Below, one piece after another: positions 55,428 to 64,000 of a stretch of DNA of 64,000 nucleotides. Origin of the DNA: Ketobacter sp036337295 (lineage in GTDB: Bacteria; Pseudomonadota; Gammaproteobacteria; Pseudomonadales; Ketobacteraceae); contig JAYZEN010000009.1 in the NCBI GenBank assembly GCA_036337295.1, forward strand, positions 124,001 to 188,000, read 5' to 3'. How positions within the stretch are numbered: the first letter of the stretch is position 1; each line of letters opens with the position of its first letter. The notes beneath the pieces are model-generated. The model ran no database searches and had not been told where the DNA came from. It saw nothing but the letters and a program-made list of their open reading frames with translations. The position numbers and the translations under genes are program-made.

Positions 55428-57539
55428 ATGCAAGGGTTCCCGGAATTTAAGAACCTGGTCCAAATGAGTTCTCATCGCGCCGCAGAAAGACATGACGATC
55501 GGGTTATGACGTTCCTCGGTGACAGTGGGGCTCCAGAAGGTACAGAATCGTTCGCCGGGCTGGATGAAGCGGCCCGGAAAATCGCCGCCGGTCTGGTGGC
55601 GAAAGGGTTGTCCGGGCGCAACCTGATGCTGTTGTACACGCCGGGCCTGGATTACATCCGGGCATTCTTTGGCTGTATGTACGCCGGCTGCGTGCCGGTT
55701 CCGGCCTATCCGCCCATGGGCGCCCGGGATATCGACCGCCTGAAACGGGTGGTGCAGGACTGCGACGCCGGGGCCATTTTGTCCTCCAGCATGTTGCTGC
55801 CCATGATCGAAGCCTGGGTGGCCAATTCCAACAACGGTATCAATCTGCCCTGTGTTGCCACAGATGCTTTGGCGTCCACCCAGGATATCGCCGGTTTTGA
55901 AGCCTATGATGCAGAGCCAGGCGATGTGGCGTTTCTGCAATACACTTCCGGCTCTACCGGGCATCCCAAAGGGGTTATGGTCAGCCACGCCAACCTGATT
56001 GCCAACTTCCAGCAGATCATCTGGACCTTCGCCCACACCAGCGATCTGGAGAAAGTGGCACCAGAGTACAAGATGGTCATCTGGCTGCCCCCGTTCCACG
56101 ACATGGGGCTGATCGGTGGCGTGCTCACTCCCGTGTATGCCGGGATCAACGTCACCCTGATGTCACCGCTCACCTTCCTGAAGAACCCCTACGTCTGGCT
56201 GAAAGCAATTACCGATGTGGGCGCCAAAGTCAGCGGCGGTCCCAATTTTTCCTATCAGTATTGCGTCCGCAAAATCAAGGACGAACAACTGGCGGATTTG
56301 GATCTGTCCACCTGGCGTGCTGCCTTCAACGGGGCGGAACCGATTCAGGCGGACAGCTTGAAAGCCTTTGCCGATAAGTTTGGTGTCTGTGGCTTTGATG
56401 ACAGCGCTTTCCTACCCTGTTATGGGCTGGCGGAAGCCACTCTGTTTGTGGCGGGAACGCCGGCGGAGCGGGGCGCCCGGGTGGTGGACGCCGACCTGGA
56501 TCAGCTGGGTAAAGGTGCCCTCAAACCGGCGGATAAAGCCAAAACCGATACTGCGCCGTTGGTCAGTTCCGGTGTGCTGGCGATCGAAACCGATGTGCGG
56601 ATTGTGGACCCGAAAACCCAGCAGGAGTGTGGCGCTGGCCAGGTGGGTGAAATATGGGTGAACAGCCCGGCGGTGGCCCAGGGTTACTGGAACAAGCCCA
56701 GTTTCTCCGACAGCGTATTCCGAGCCACCATCAAGGGTGACACATCTGGAACGACCTACATGCGTACCGGCGACCTGGGGTTGTTGCATGACGGCGAGTT
56801 GTTCGTCACCGGGCGCATCAAGGAATTAATTATTGTCGCCGGGCGCAATCATTATCCGCAGGATATCGAATTCTCACTGCAGTCTTCCAATCCCACCTTC
56901 CGCAAGGGATGTGGTGCGGCCTTTGCTGTGTCCGAGCAGGGCAAAGAGCATCTGGTGATCATGCAGGAAGTGGCCACCGCAGCAGCGGATCAGACCGACT
57001 TCCAGCAACTGGCCCTGGCGGCCTCCCGGGCGGTGGCCACCCGCCACGGCATTACACCCAAGTCCATTGTCATGATTGCCCCCGGCACTCTACCTAAAAC
57101 CTCCAGCGGCAAGATCCAGCGTACGGAAGCCAAGAAGCTTTATGAGCTGGGCAACTTTGCACCCCTGCACAGCTGGGAAAGCAAAGGATCTTCCGCCGCC
57201 AGGAAAGCGAAAACAGAAACAGAGGACAGGCCTTTCACCGACTGGCAGTCCGAGTTGTATTTCGAAATGCAAAGCTGGGTCAGCGACAAGCTGAATGTGG
57301 AACCTCACCACATTGACCTGGATGTGACCTTCTCGGAATTGGGTGTGGATTCCATTGAAGCGATCGACCTGGTTGACCGCCTGCAGGATCGAATTGAGCG
57401 AACCATTCCCGCCACTGAGTTGATGCGCTATCCCACCGTTAAGGCGTTGATTGATCATTTTGCCTCAGAGCTTACCGATAAAGATTTCACGCAAGAGCAG
57501 AACGAAGAAAAAGAAGACCTGACGAAAAACACCGCGTAG
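55428..57539 (+). CDS. fatty acyl-AMP ligase fused to acyl carrier protein (FAAL-ACP), PKS loading
   Basis: A 703-residue enzyme with the same layout as the ligase encoded at 8000-10120. FAAL domain: LQYTSGSTGHPKGVMVSHAN, WLPPFHDMGLIGG, FLKNPYVWLKAITDV, AFNGAEPIQ, YMRTGDLGL, IIVAGRNHYPQDIE, LPKTSSGKIQR. ACP domain with Ser642 in LGVDSIEAIDL. It should activate a fatty acid as acyl-AMP and transfer it to its ACP, which hands it to the first ketosynthase of the PKS 94 bp downstream. ATG 55428 is chosen because GGAGG precedes it by 7 nt; an in-frame GTG at 55416 overlaps that site. Confidence 0.93.
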   Translation: MQGFPEFKNLVQMSSHRAAERHDDRVMTFLGDSGAPEGTESFAGLDEAARKIAAGLVAKGLSGRNLMLLYTPGLDYIRAFFGCMYAGCVPVPAYPPMGARDIDRLKRVVQDCDAGAILSSSMLLPMIEAWVANSNNGINLPCVATDALASTQDIAGFEAYDAEPGDVAFLQYTSGSTGHPKGVMVSHANLIANFQQIIWTFAHTSDLEKVAPEYKMVIWLPPFHDMGLIGGVLTPVYAGINVTLMSPLTFLKNPYVWLKAITDVGAKVSGGPNFSYQYCVRKIKDEQLADLDLSTWRAAFNGAEPIQADSLKAFADKFGVCGFDDSAFLPCYGLAEATLFVAGTPAERGARVVDADLDQLGKGALKPADKAKTDTAPLVSSGVLAIETDVRIVDPKTQQECGAGQVGEIWVNSPAVAQGYWNKPSFSDSVFRATIKGDTSGTTYMRTGDLGLLHDGELFVTGRIKELIIVAGRNHYPQDIEFSLQSSNPTFRKGCGAAFAVSEQGKEHLVIMQEVATAAADQTDFQQLALAASRAVATRHGITPKSIVMIAPGTLPKTSSGKIQRTEAKKLYELGNFAPLHSWESKGSSAARKAKTETEDRPFTDWQSELYFEMQSWVSDKLNVEPHHIDLDVTFSELGVDSIEAIDLVDRLQDRIERTIPATELMRYPTVKALIDHFASELTDKDFTQEQNEEKEDLTKNTA

Positions 57540-57632
57540 AGGCACCCGCACCTGCGCGGTGCATTCCCAGCCTATTCCAAAAATACAATTAGACCAATAT
57601 GAGAAGAAGCCTAGGGGCTTCACGGGGTTACT

Positions 57633-60600
57633 ATGTCCAACAATAACAACACCGATACCGCCAAGTTACTCAAACAGGCTTTGAAAGAGCTGAAAAAATC
57701 GAAGGATTCGGTGCAGCGGCTCGAAAAAGAACGACACGAACCCATTGCGGTAATCGGCCTGGGTTGCCGCCTGCCGGGGGGTGCCAACAGCCCGGAACGT
57801 CTGTGGGAGTTATTGCAGAACGGCGAGGACGCCATTGTGGACATGGTGGACCAGCGTTGGGTGGGGGATGATTTTTATGATCCTGATCCAGAAGCGGTGG
57901 GCAAGCTCTACACCAAAGCTAATGGCTTGGTGGACGATGTGGACCAGTTCGATGCGGAGTTCTTTGGCATCGCACCGGTGGAAGCCACTCTGATGGAGCC
58001 GCAACAGCGCCTGTTGCTGGAAACCACCTGGGATTCGCTGGAGCATGCGGGTATTGCCCCGGATTCCCTCATGGGCACAAAAACCGGCGTGTTCGTCGGG
58101 ATCTGTCATATGGGCTATTCCCACATGCAGGCACAGTACGGCAGCCTGGAAGACATTTCTCCCTATAACGGCACCGGTAATTCCCACTCGGTGGCCTCCG
58201 GTCGCTTGAGTTATCTGTTGGGTTTGCAGGGCCCTAGCCTGTCGGTTGATACCGCCTGTTCCTCTTCATTGGTCGCCATTCACCTGGCGATTCAAAGTCT
58301 GCGTAAAGGCGAATCCGATATGGCCTTGGCAGCAGGGGTGAACCTGATCCTGGAACCCACTACGTCCATGATTTTTGCCCGCGCCGGCATGCTGTCGCCG
58401 GACGGCCGTTGTAAAACCTTTGATGGGGATGCCAATGGCTATGTGCGCGGTGAGGGTTGTGGCACGGTGGTGTTGAAGCGTTTATCCGACGCGCTGCGGG
58501 ACGGTGACAATGTGCTGGCAGTGGTGCGGGGTTCCGCGGTAAACCAGGATGGCAAAAGCCAGGGCATTACCGCACCCAATGAGTTGGCCCAGGAAAAAGT
58601 GCTGCGCGCCGCTTTGGAGGATGCCCGGGTCAAGCCGGAAGACGTGTCCTACATTGAAGCCCACGGTACCGGAACTCCCCTGGGTGATCCCATTGAGCTG
58701 GCGGCATTGAACACCGTATATGGCCAGCAACGCAGTGACAAGCTGGTGGTGGGCTCCATCAAGACCAATATGGGTCACCTGGAAGCGGCTGCCGGCGTGG
58801 CGGGCTTTATCAAACTGGTACTGTCCATTCATAACCAGACCATTCCCCGTCATCTGCATTTTGCCAAACCGAATCCGTATATTGACTGGTCCACCATCGC
58901 TATCGAGGTGCCCACGGAGCAGCGGCAGTGGAAGGCCCCGGTACGGATCGGTGGTTTGAGTTCCTTTGGCTTCAGCGGCACCAACTGCCACATCATTGTG
59001 GAGCAGGCGCCGATTCCCGCCGACATCAATGACGAAAAACCGGCTACCCAATTTGCGCCGGACTTGTTGACCATCTCCGCCAAAACCAAGGATGCGCTGC
59101 AGGCCTACCTGCAGAATTACGCGGATGCGTTGGCGCTGCCGTCGGTGCAGGGTTATGACTGGAACGATGTCTGTTTCACCGCGGCTAAAGGGCGTAATCA
59201 TTTCCGTCATCGGGCCACGGTGTTGGCCGGTTCCGCCCAGGAAGCCGCCGATAAACTCAATGGCCTGTTGAAAAACGGGGATGCCACCGGCATCGCCATC
59301 AATGATGTGGGCACCAATCCTGCCAAGATGGCCTTCATGTTCACCGGCCAGGGCGCCCAGTTTGCCGGCATGGGGCAGGACCTGTACGAGAAATTCCCCG
59401 TCTTCAAAACAGCTCTGGATACCGTAGCGGAGTTGATGACCGCTGAACTGGACCAACCCCTGTTGTCCATCATGTGGGGTGACAACACCGCGCTGTTGGA
59501 TGAAACCCAGTATACCCAGCCTGCTATTTTCGCTCTGCAATACGCCCTGACCCAGCTGTGGACGTCGTTGGGTGTGCAGGCGGCTTGCGTTACCGGCCAC
59601 AGTATCGGTGAGTACGCCGCCGCCGTGTACGCCGGGGTGATGTCGTTGGAAGACGCGGTCAAGATGATCTGTGCCCGCGGCCGTCTGATGGCCAGCGAGT
59701 GTTCCCGTGGCGCCATGGCGGCGGTGTTCGCCAGTGCGGAAGAAACCCGCAATGTGATTGAAACCCTGGACAGCGTCATCGACATTGCTGCGGTGAATGG
59801 TCCGCGCAATTGTGTGATTTCCGGTGAGAAGCCTGCGGTGGAGCAGGCGGTGGCTCTGTTGAGCGATGAAAGCATCAAAGCGAAATTGCTCACCGTTTCC
59901 CATGCCTTCCATTCCCCCATGATGCAGCCCATGCTGGATAAGTTTGCCCAGGTGGTGGAGCAGGTGAAACTGAAGGCTCCGCGCATTCGGTTTATCTCCA
60001 GCAAAACCGGCAAGACGGCCACCCAGGATGTGAAGAACGCCCAGTACTGGGTGGAGCATGTGCGCGATGCGGTTTTGTTCCTGGAAGCGGCCAAGGAATT
60101 GGGGCAACAGAAAATTCAGGCCTGTCTGGAAGTTGGCCCGGGTGCCAACCTGGTGAAACTGGCGCCCCAGTGTATTGAATCGGCACAACCCATCACCTAT
60201 CTGCACAGCGTGGATCGTGACGGTAACGAAAGCGCGCACCTGACATCAGTGATTGCGTCCCTGCATTGTGCCGGTGCCAACCTCAACTGGAAAAACCTGT
60301 TCATCGGTGGTGAGCGTACCCGGGTGGACCTGCCCACTTATCCCTACCAGAAACAGAGTTTCTGGGTGGACAAGATCCGTATCGGTAATTACAGCAAGGC
60401 GGCAGGCATGTCCTTTGGTCGCCTGCTCTATAACACCGACTGGTTTGCGGCGGCGTTGCCGGAAACCGCTGAGCCGAATTTCAGTGATGTGGTGGTGATT
60501 GGCGCAGCGCCGGCCTGGCTGGCACCGCTGCAGGCCAAGGCCCAGGTTCTGCAACTGGCTCTGGATTTGGATGCTGCCGCCATCAAAGCGGCTCTGGCGC

Positions 60601-63600
60601 CGCTGCAGGCCAAGGCGCAGGAGGCCGGGCAGGTGTTGCCGGTGCTGGTATTGGCGCCGACTATGCCCGCCAGCCTGGATGATATCAGTGGTGTGGTACA
60701 CAACCAGATCCATGCTGCCATGGCCGTGGCCAAAGGCATCATCGTCGGCAGTGATGCCAGCAATCCTGCCCGCATTTGGTGTGTCAGCGAGAACGCCTAT
60801 GGCCAGCACAACGTCAATCTGGCGGCTTATCCCATGTTGGGCTTCGCCAAAGGTTTCGCCCTGGAAGCCGGTGAGCTGTGGGGTGGTATCGTTGATCTGA
60901 GCGGCAGTGCCGAGCAAATGGGTGTTGCGCTGTTAACAGAGCTGTGTGCCAACGCGCTGGAAGATGTGGTGCGGATCGAAGGCGAGCAGCGTGAGGTGCT
61001 GCGTCTGGGGCAGGATCGCCTGCCTTCCCATACTCTGGTGAAACTGGATGCTGACGCGTCCTATCTGGTGACCGGTGGTTTGGGTGGCCTGGGTCTGTAT
61101 GTGGCCGATGCCCTGGCCCGTTCCGGTGCCCGACATCTGGTGCTGATGAGTCGCCGCGGCAGTCTGGACGGATTGGAAGGCGAGCGAGCCGAACGCATTG
61201 CACAACTGCAGCAACAGGGTGTGAGCTTCTCTGTGGCCAATGTGGATGTGGCGGATGCCGCTGCCGTGGCGGACCTGGTGGGTGAACTGGCTCAGTCCAG
61301 CCACCCGTTGAAGGGTATCGTGCACGCAGCCGGGATCAGTGACATTGCCCTGGCTCATGATATGACGTTCGAGCAATGGCAGGAGGTGACCCGCTCCAAA
61401 CTGGAAGGTGCCCTGAACCTGCACACAGCTTCTGCTGATGTGAAGCTGGACCTGTTCGTGGTGTTTTCATCCATCGCCTCGGTTTGGGGCTCCGGCGGTA
61501 TGGCGCATTACGCAGCGGCCAACCATTTCCTTGATGGCCTGGTGGATTACCGTCGTGCCCAGGGCTTGCCCGCCACCGGTTTCAACTGGGGCCCATGGGG
61601 TGGTGCGGGCATGGCCACCGGCGATGCCGCGGAAGAGGCAGAACGTCGCGGCCTGAAACCCTTTGATCCGGAATCCGCTATTGAGCTGATGACCAAAGCC
61701 TGGAGCGGTGGCAACGCCCATCAAACGGTGGTGGACATCGATTGGAGTCGGTTCCGTGAAATTCTGGAAATGCGTCGGCCTCATCCCATGTTCGGCACCC
61801 TGGGTCGAAGTCTGGCCGCCACTTCCGGCGTCACCGGGGAGAAGTCCGCTTTCTTCAAATCCCTGATTCCGCTGGAAACCGAAGAACGGCAAGCCAAGAT
61901 CGTGGGTTATCTGCAGGAGCTGTTTGGTCGTGTGACCGGGAAAGGCAGCGATGTGGACCCGGAAATGCCACTGATGGATCTGGGCATCGACTCCATCATG
62001 GCGCTGGAAATCAAGAAACAGGTGGAAGGGGATACCGGCCAGGCCATGAAGGCCACCCTGATTTTTGATTACCCCACCATTAACAAGATCGCTGAATATT
62101 TCGCGGTGAACCTGTATGGCGAGGAGGCGGAAGCCGCGCACTTTACCGCAGGCTCATTCCACGGCGAACCCATCGCCATCGTGGGCATCGGCTGTAAGAT
62201 GCCCATGGCCCCCAATGGTCCCGGGGATTTCTGGAATCTGTTGAAGAACGGCCAATGCGGCATTAACGATGAACCCAGCGAGCGTTGGGATATCAAGCAG
62301 TATCTGGACAAGAATGAGGATGCCCCGGGCAAAACCTACACTTTGTCCGCGGGTCTGGTGGACGACATCGAATCCTTCGACGGCAAGTTGTTCGGTATTG
62401 CGCCCCGTGAAATCGAGAGCATGGAGCCTCAACAACGTTTGGTGCTGGAAGCGTCCTGGAGTTCTCTGGAGAACGCCGGTTACGCGCCCAATGCCCTGAA
62501 CGGGACCCGCACCGGTGTGTTCGTGGGCGTGGGTGCCAACGAATACATTCGCGCCTGTGCCACCGGCGCGCGGGAAGAGGACATCATGTTCATCCCCACC
62601 GGTAATGCGTTGAACGTGATCGCCGGTCGGGTGGCCTTTAACCTGGGCCTGCAGGGCCCCACCATGACCGTGGACACGGCCTGTTCTTCTTCCGCGGTTG
62701 CGATTCACCTGGCTTCGCAAAGCCTGCGCAATGGCGAATGTGATATGGCTTTGGCCGGTGGTGTAAATGCCATGGTCATGCCGGAAACCTTTGTGGCCCT
62801 GTCGAAAGCCCACATGCTGTCGAAAGAAGGCCGCTGTAAAACGTTCGATGAAAGCGCTGATGGTTATGTGCGCGGTGAAGGTGTGGGTGTACTGGCCCTG
62901 AAGCGCCTGTCCGATGCAGAGCGTGACGGTGATAACATTGTCGCGGTAATCAAGGGCTCCGCGATCAACCAGGATGGTCGTTCCAGCAGTCTGACGGCAC
63001 CGAATGGTCCTTCACAGGAAAACGTGATTCGCGCGGCACTGGCTAATGCCGGTTTGACCGTGGACGACGTGGACTGGGTGGAAACCCACGGTACGGCGAC
63101 GCCTTTGGGTGATCCCATCGAAGTGCAGTCCCTGGAAGCCGTCTACTGCACCAACCGCAGCAGTGAGAATCCGCTGATCATCAGTTCGGTGAAAACCAAC
63201 ATCGGTCACCTGGAATCCGCCGCCGGTGTCTCCAGCGTGATGAAAGCAGCGCTGTCGCTGCAACACGCTGAGATTCCCCCGCATCTGCATTTCAACAAGT
63301 TCAATCCGCACATTGCTGTGGACGCCAGCAAGTTCACCATTCCCACCGAGAGCCGTGAATGGAAAACCGGTGAGCGCAAGCGTCGGGTGGGCATCAGTTC
63401 CTTCGGTTTCTCCGGCACCAATGTGCACATGATTCTCGAAGAAGCGCCGCAGCGTAAAGAAGTGATCAACGCCACTGAGCGCACCAGCCATGTGTTGAGC
63501 CTGTCCGGTAAAACCGAAGGTGCGGTGATGGGTCTGGCCAAGCGTTACGCCGAGTTCCTGCAGAACGATAACCTCAATGCCCAGGAAGCGGCGCTGGCGG

Positions 63601-64000
63601 ATATTGCGTTTACTGCGAACACGGCTCGCCAGCACTTTGAGCATCGCGTTGCCGTAGTGGCACCGGACAAAGCGGCCATGGTCGATAAACTCAAGCAGGT
63701 GGCGGAAGGGGTGTCCGTGGCTGCCAGCTTTACCGGTGACGGCAGTACACCGGTGACCGCACAAGCCTGGTTGTTCACCGGCCAGGGCTCGCAGTATGCC
63801 GGTATGGCGCAGGAACTGTACGACACCAATCCTGCCTTCAAAGCCAACCTGGACGCCTGTGAAAAGCTGTTCGAACAGGAAACCGGTGCCTCCTTGCTGG
63901 AATTGCTGTGGGGTGACCGCTCCGTTGAGATCGACAACACCCAATATACTCAACCGGCCATCTTTGCCCTGGAATATGCGCTGGCCAGGCAATGGCTGGC
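57633..64000 (+). CDS. modular type I polyketide synthase (KS-AT-KR-ACP / KS-AT...), 3' end outside window
   Basis: More than 2,120 residues, open to the window edge. The charged N-terminus (KLLKQALKELKKSKDSVQRL) is a coiled-coil docking element. Module 1: KS (about 36-462; Cys in VDTACSSSL, His in EAHGTGTPLGDP and NMGHLEAA); AT (about 567-860; Ser in GHSIGEYAA, and HAFH, which points to malonyl-CoA); a structural plus catalytic KR (about 925-1365; VTGGLGGLGLYVADAL, FSSIASVWGSGG and HYAAANHF); ACP (about 1415-1490; Ser in DLGIDSIMALE). No DH or ER, so it should leave a beta-hydroxy group. The KR lacks the LDD of B-type KRs (AAGISDIALAH). Module 2: KS (about 1510-1940; DTACSSSA, HGTATPLGDP, NIGHLESA) and AT beginning at about 2045 (LFTGQGSQYAGMAQ). 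Starter is probably the FAAL-loaded fatty acid. Confidence 0.95.
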   Translation, partial: MSNNNNTDTAKLLKQALKELKKSKDSVQRLEKERHEPIAVIGLGCRLPGGANSPERLWELLQNGEDAIVDMVDQRWVGDDFYDPDPEAVGKLYTKANGLVDDVDQFDAEFFGIAPVEATLMEPQQRLLLETTWDSLEHAGIAPDSLMGTKTGVFVGICHMGYSHMQAQYGSLEDISPYNGTGNSHSVASGRLSYLLGLQGPSLSVDTACSSSLVAIHLAIQSLRKGESDMALAAGVNLILEPTTSMIFARAGMLSPDGRCKTFDGDANGYVRGEGCGTVVLKRLSDALRDGDNVLAVVRGSAVNQDGKSQGITAPNELAQEKVLRAALEDARVKPEDVSYIEAHGTGTPLGDPIELAALNTVYGQQRSDKLVVGSIKTNMGHLEAAAGVAGFIKLVLSIHNQTIPRHLHFAKPNPYIDWSTIAIEVPTEQRQWKAPVRIGGLSSFGFSGTNCHIIVEQAPIPADINDEKPATQFAPDLLTISAKTKDALQAYLQNYADALALPSVQGYDWNDVCFTAAKGRNHFRHRATVLAGSAQEAADKLNGLLKNGDATGIAINDVGTNPAKMAFMFTGQGAQFAGMGQDLYEKFPVFKTALDTVAELMTAELDQPLLSIMWGDNTALLDETQYTQPAIFALQYALTQLWTSLGVQAACVTGHSIGEYAAAVYAGVMSLEDAVKMICARGRLMASECSRGAMAAVFASAEETRNVIETLDSVIDIAAVNGPRNCVISGEKPAVEQAVALLSDESIKAKLLTVSHAFHSPMMQPMLDKFAQVVEQVKLKAPRIRFISSKTGKTATQDVKNAQYWVEHVRDAVLFLEAAKELGQQKIQACLEVGPGANLVKLAPQCIESAQPITYLHSVDRDGNESAHLTSVIASLHCAGANLNWKNLFIGGERTRVDLPTYPYQKQSFWVDKIRIGNYSKAAGMSFGRLLYNTDWFAAALPETAEPNFSDVVVIGAAPAWLAPLQAKAQVLQLALDLDAAAIKAALAPLQAKAQEAGQVLPVLVLAPTMPASLDDISGVVHNQIHAAMAVAKGIIVGSDASNPARIWCVSENAYGQHNVNLAAYPMLGFAKGFALEAGELWGGIVDLSGSAEQMGVALLTELCANALEDVVRIEGEQREVLRLGQDRLPSHTLVKLDADASYLVTGGLGGLGLYVADALARSGARHLVLMSRRGSLDGLEGERAERIAQLQQQGVSFSVANVDVADAAAVADLVGELAQSSHPLKGIVHAAGISDIALAHDMTFEQWQEVTRSKLEGALNLHTASADVKLDLFVVFSSIASVWGSGGMAHYAAANHFLDGLVDYRRAQGLPATGFNWGPWGGAGMATGDAAEEAERRGLKPFDPESAIELMTKAWSGGNAHQTVVDIDWSRFREILEMRRPHPMFGTLGRSLAATSGVTGEKSAFFKSLIPLETEERQAKIVGYLQELFGRVTGKGSDVDPEMPLMDLGIDSIMALEIKKQVEGDTGQAMKATLIFDYPTINKIAEYFAVNLYGEEAEAAHFTAGSFHGEPIAIVGIGCKMPMAPNGPGDFWNLLKNGQCGINDEPSERWDIKQYLDKNEDAPGKTYTLSAGLVDDIESFDGKLFGIAPREIESMEPQQRLVLEASWSSLENAGYAPNALNGTRTGVFVGVGANEYIRACATGAREEDIMFIPTGNALNVIAGRVAFNLGLQGPTMTVDTACSSSAVAIHLASQSLRNGECDMALAGGVNAMVMPETFVALSKAHMLSKEGRCKTFDESADGYVRGEGVGVLALKRLSDAERDGDNIVAVIKGSAINQDGRSSSLTAPNGPSQENVIRAALANAGLTVDDVDWVETHGTATPLGDPIEVQSLEAVYCTNRSSENPLIISSVKTNIGHLESAAGVSSVMKAALSLQHAEIPPHLHFNKFNPHIAVDASKFTIPTESREWKTGERKRRVGISSFGFSGTNVHMILEEAPQRKEVINATERTSHVLSLSGKTEGAVMGLAKRYAEFLQNDNLNAQEAALADIAFTANTARQHFEHRVAVVAPDKAAMVDKLKQVAEGVSVAASFTGDGSTPVTAQAWLFTGQGSQYAGMAQELYDTNPAFKANLDACEKLFEQETGASLLELLWGDRSVEIDNTQYTQPAIFALEYALARQWL

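Noticed and set aside
58482..60239. Long open frame antisense to the PKS (585 codons), with similar ones over other high-GC genes such as 12373-13494 and 43654-44727
   Set aside because: The opposite strand has strong domain matches; the antisense products are His/Gln/Gly-rich shadow sequences without recognisable motifs or ribosome sites.
1..64000. CRISPR arrays, insertion sequences, integrases, prophage, tRNA and rRNA genes
   Set aside because: None found on reading both strands; short repeats present are local tandem repeats or dyads, not spacer-separated arrays or IS ends.

Overview
The window looks like chromosomal DNA of a moderately GC-rich Gram-negative gammaproteobacterium. Evidence includes outer-membrane and lipoprotein signals, a PilU-type pilus ATPase, T6SS effector genes, a GlyGly-CTERM-type protease and a perfect Anr/FNR half-site pair. 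Lipid-handling genes are common: two FAAL-ACP ligases, a KAS III, a P450, crotonase, two MMPL/RND proteins and an LplT-PlsC fusion. A marine or oil-associated oligotroph of the Alcanivorax/Ketobacter type is a reasonable guess, but only an inference. I saw no tRNA, rRNA, CRISPR, insertion sequence or prophage.

Layout. 1-3.6 kb: the end of a c-type cytochrome, then a convergent pair encoding an exported protein and a monoheme DUF11 protein. 3.9-11.1 kb: a lipid-conjugation block with KAS III, sulfotransferase, an ASST-like lipoprotein, FAAL-ACP and a dehalogenase-fold protein that lacks its catalytic His. 11.2 kb: XdhC. 12.3-20.1 kb: an orphan T6SS island with VgrG facing an operon of DUF6484, DUF2169, a degenerate ketosynthase, a PAAR-like SHH nuclease effector, a beta-propeller protein and a TIGR02270 protein. 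No core T6SS genes are present. 20.4-26.9 kb: a PilZ membrane protein, then a tight DUF3348-DUF802-OmpA-DUF2894 operon. The middle two proteins have the features of a MotA/MotB-type ion-driven stator with a very long cytoplasmic tail. This is the best candidate for an undescribed system. 26.9-37.6 kb: an RND protein, PpnP, an OYE-family enzyme, DUF481, crotonase, DUF2797, then pta-ackA and a 43-residue membrane protein behind an Anr/FNR site. 37.7-41.2 kb: a subtilase and PilU. 41.4-43.2 kb: rtcB behind a long structured leader with a mini-ORF and an intrinsic terminator, followed by a small basic protein. 43.2-47.3 kb: an LplT-PlsC fusion with its TetR regulator, a lipase-like hydrolase, a CYTH protein and an unknown protein. 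47.4-64 kb: AraC regulator, P450, subtilase, RND protein, type II thioesterase, a second FAAL-ACP and a modular type I PKS that runs off the end. The last four or five form a lipid-initiated polyketide cluster.

How it works together (inference). FAAL activates a fatty acid and loads it on its own ACP. The adjacent PKS extends it with malonyl units, the thioesterase edits stalled chains, and the RND protein may export the product. The P450 may oxidise it. The first FAAL block may similarly make a modified, possibly sulfated, fatty product. Several genes carry legible control elements: a TetR operator inside a promoter spacer, an Anr/FNR site before the acetate-fermentation genes, and an attenuator-like leader before rtcB.
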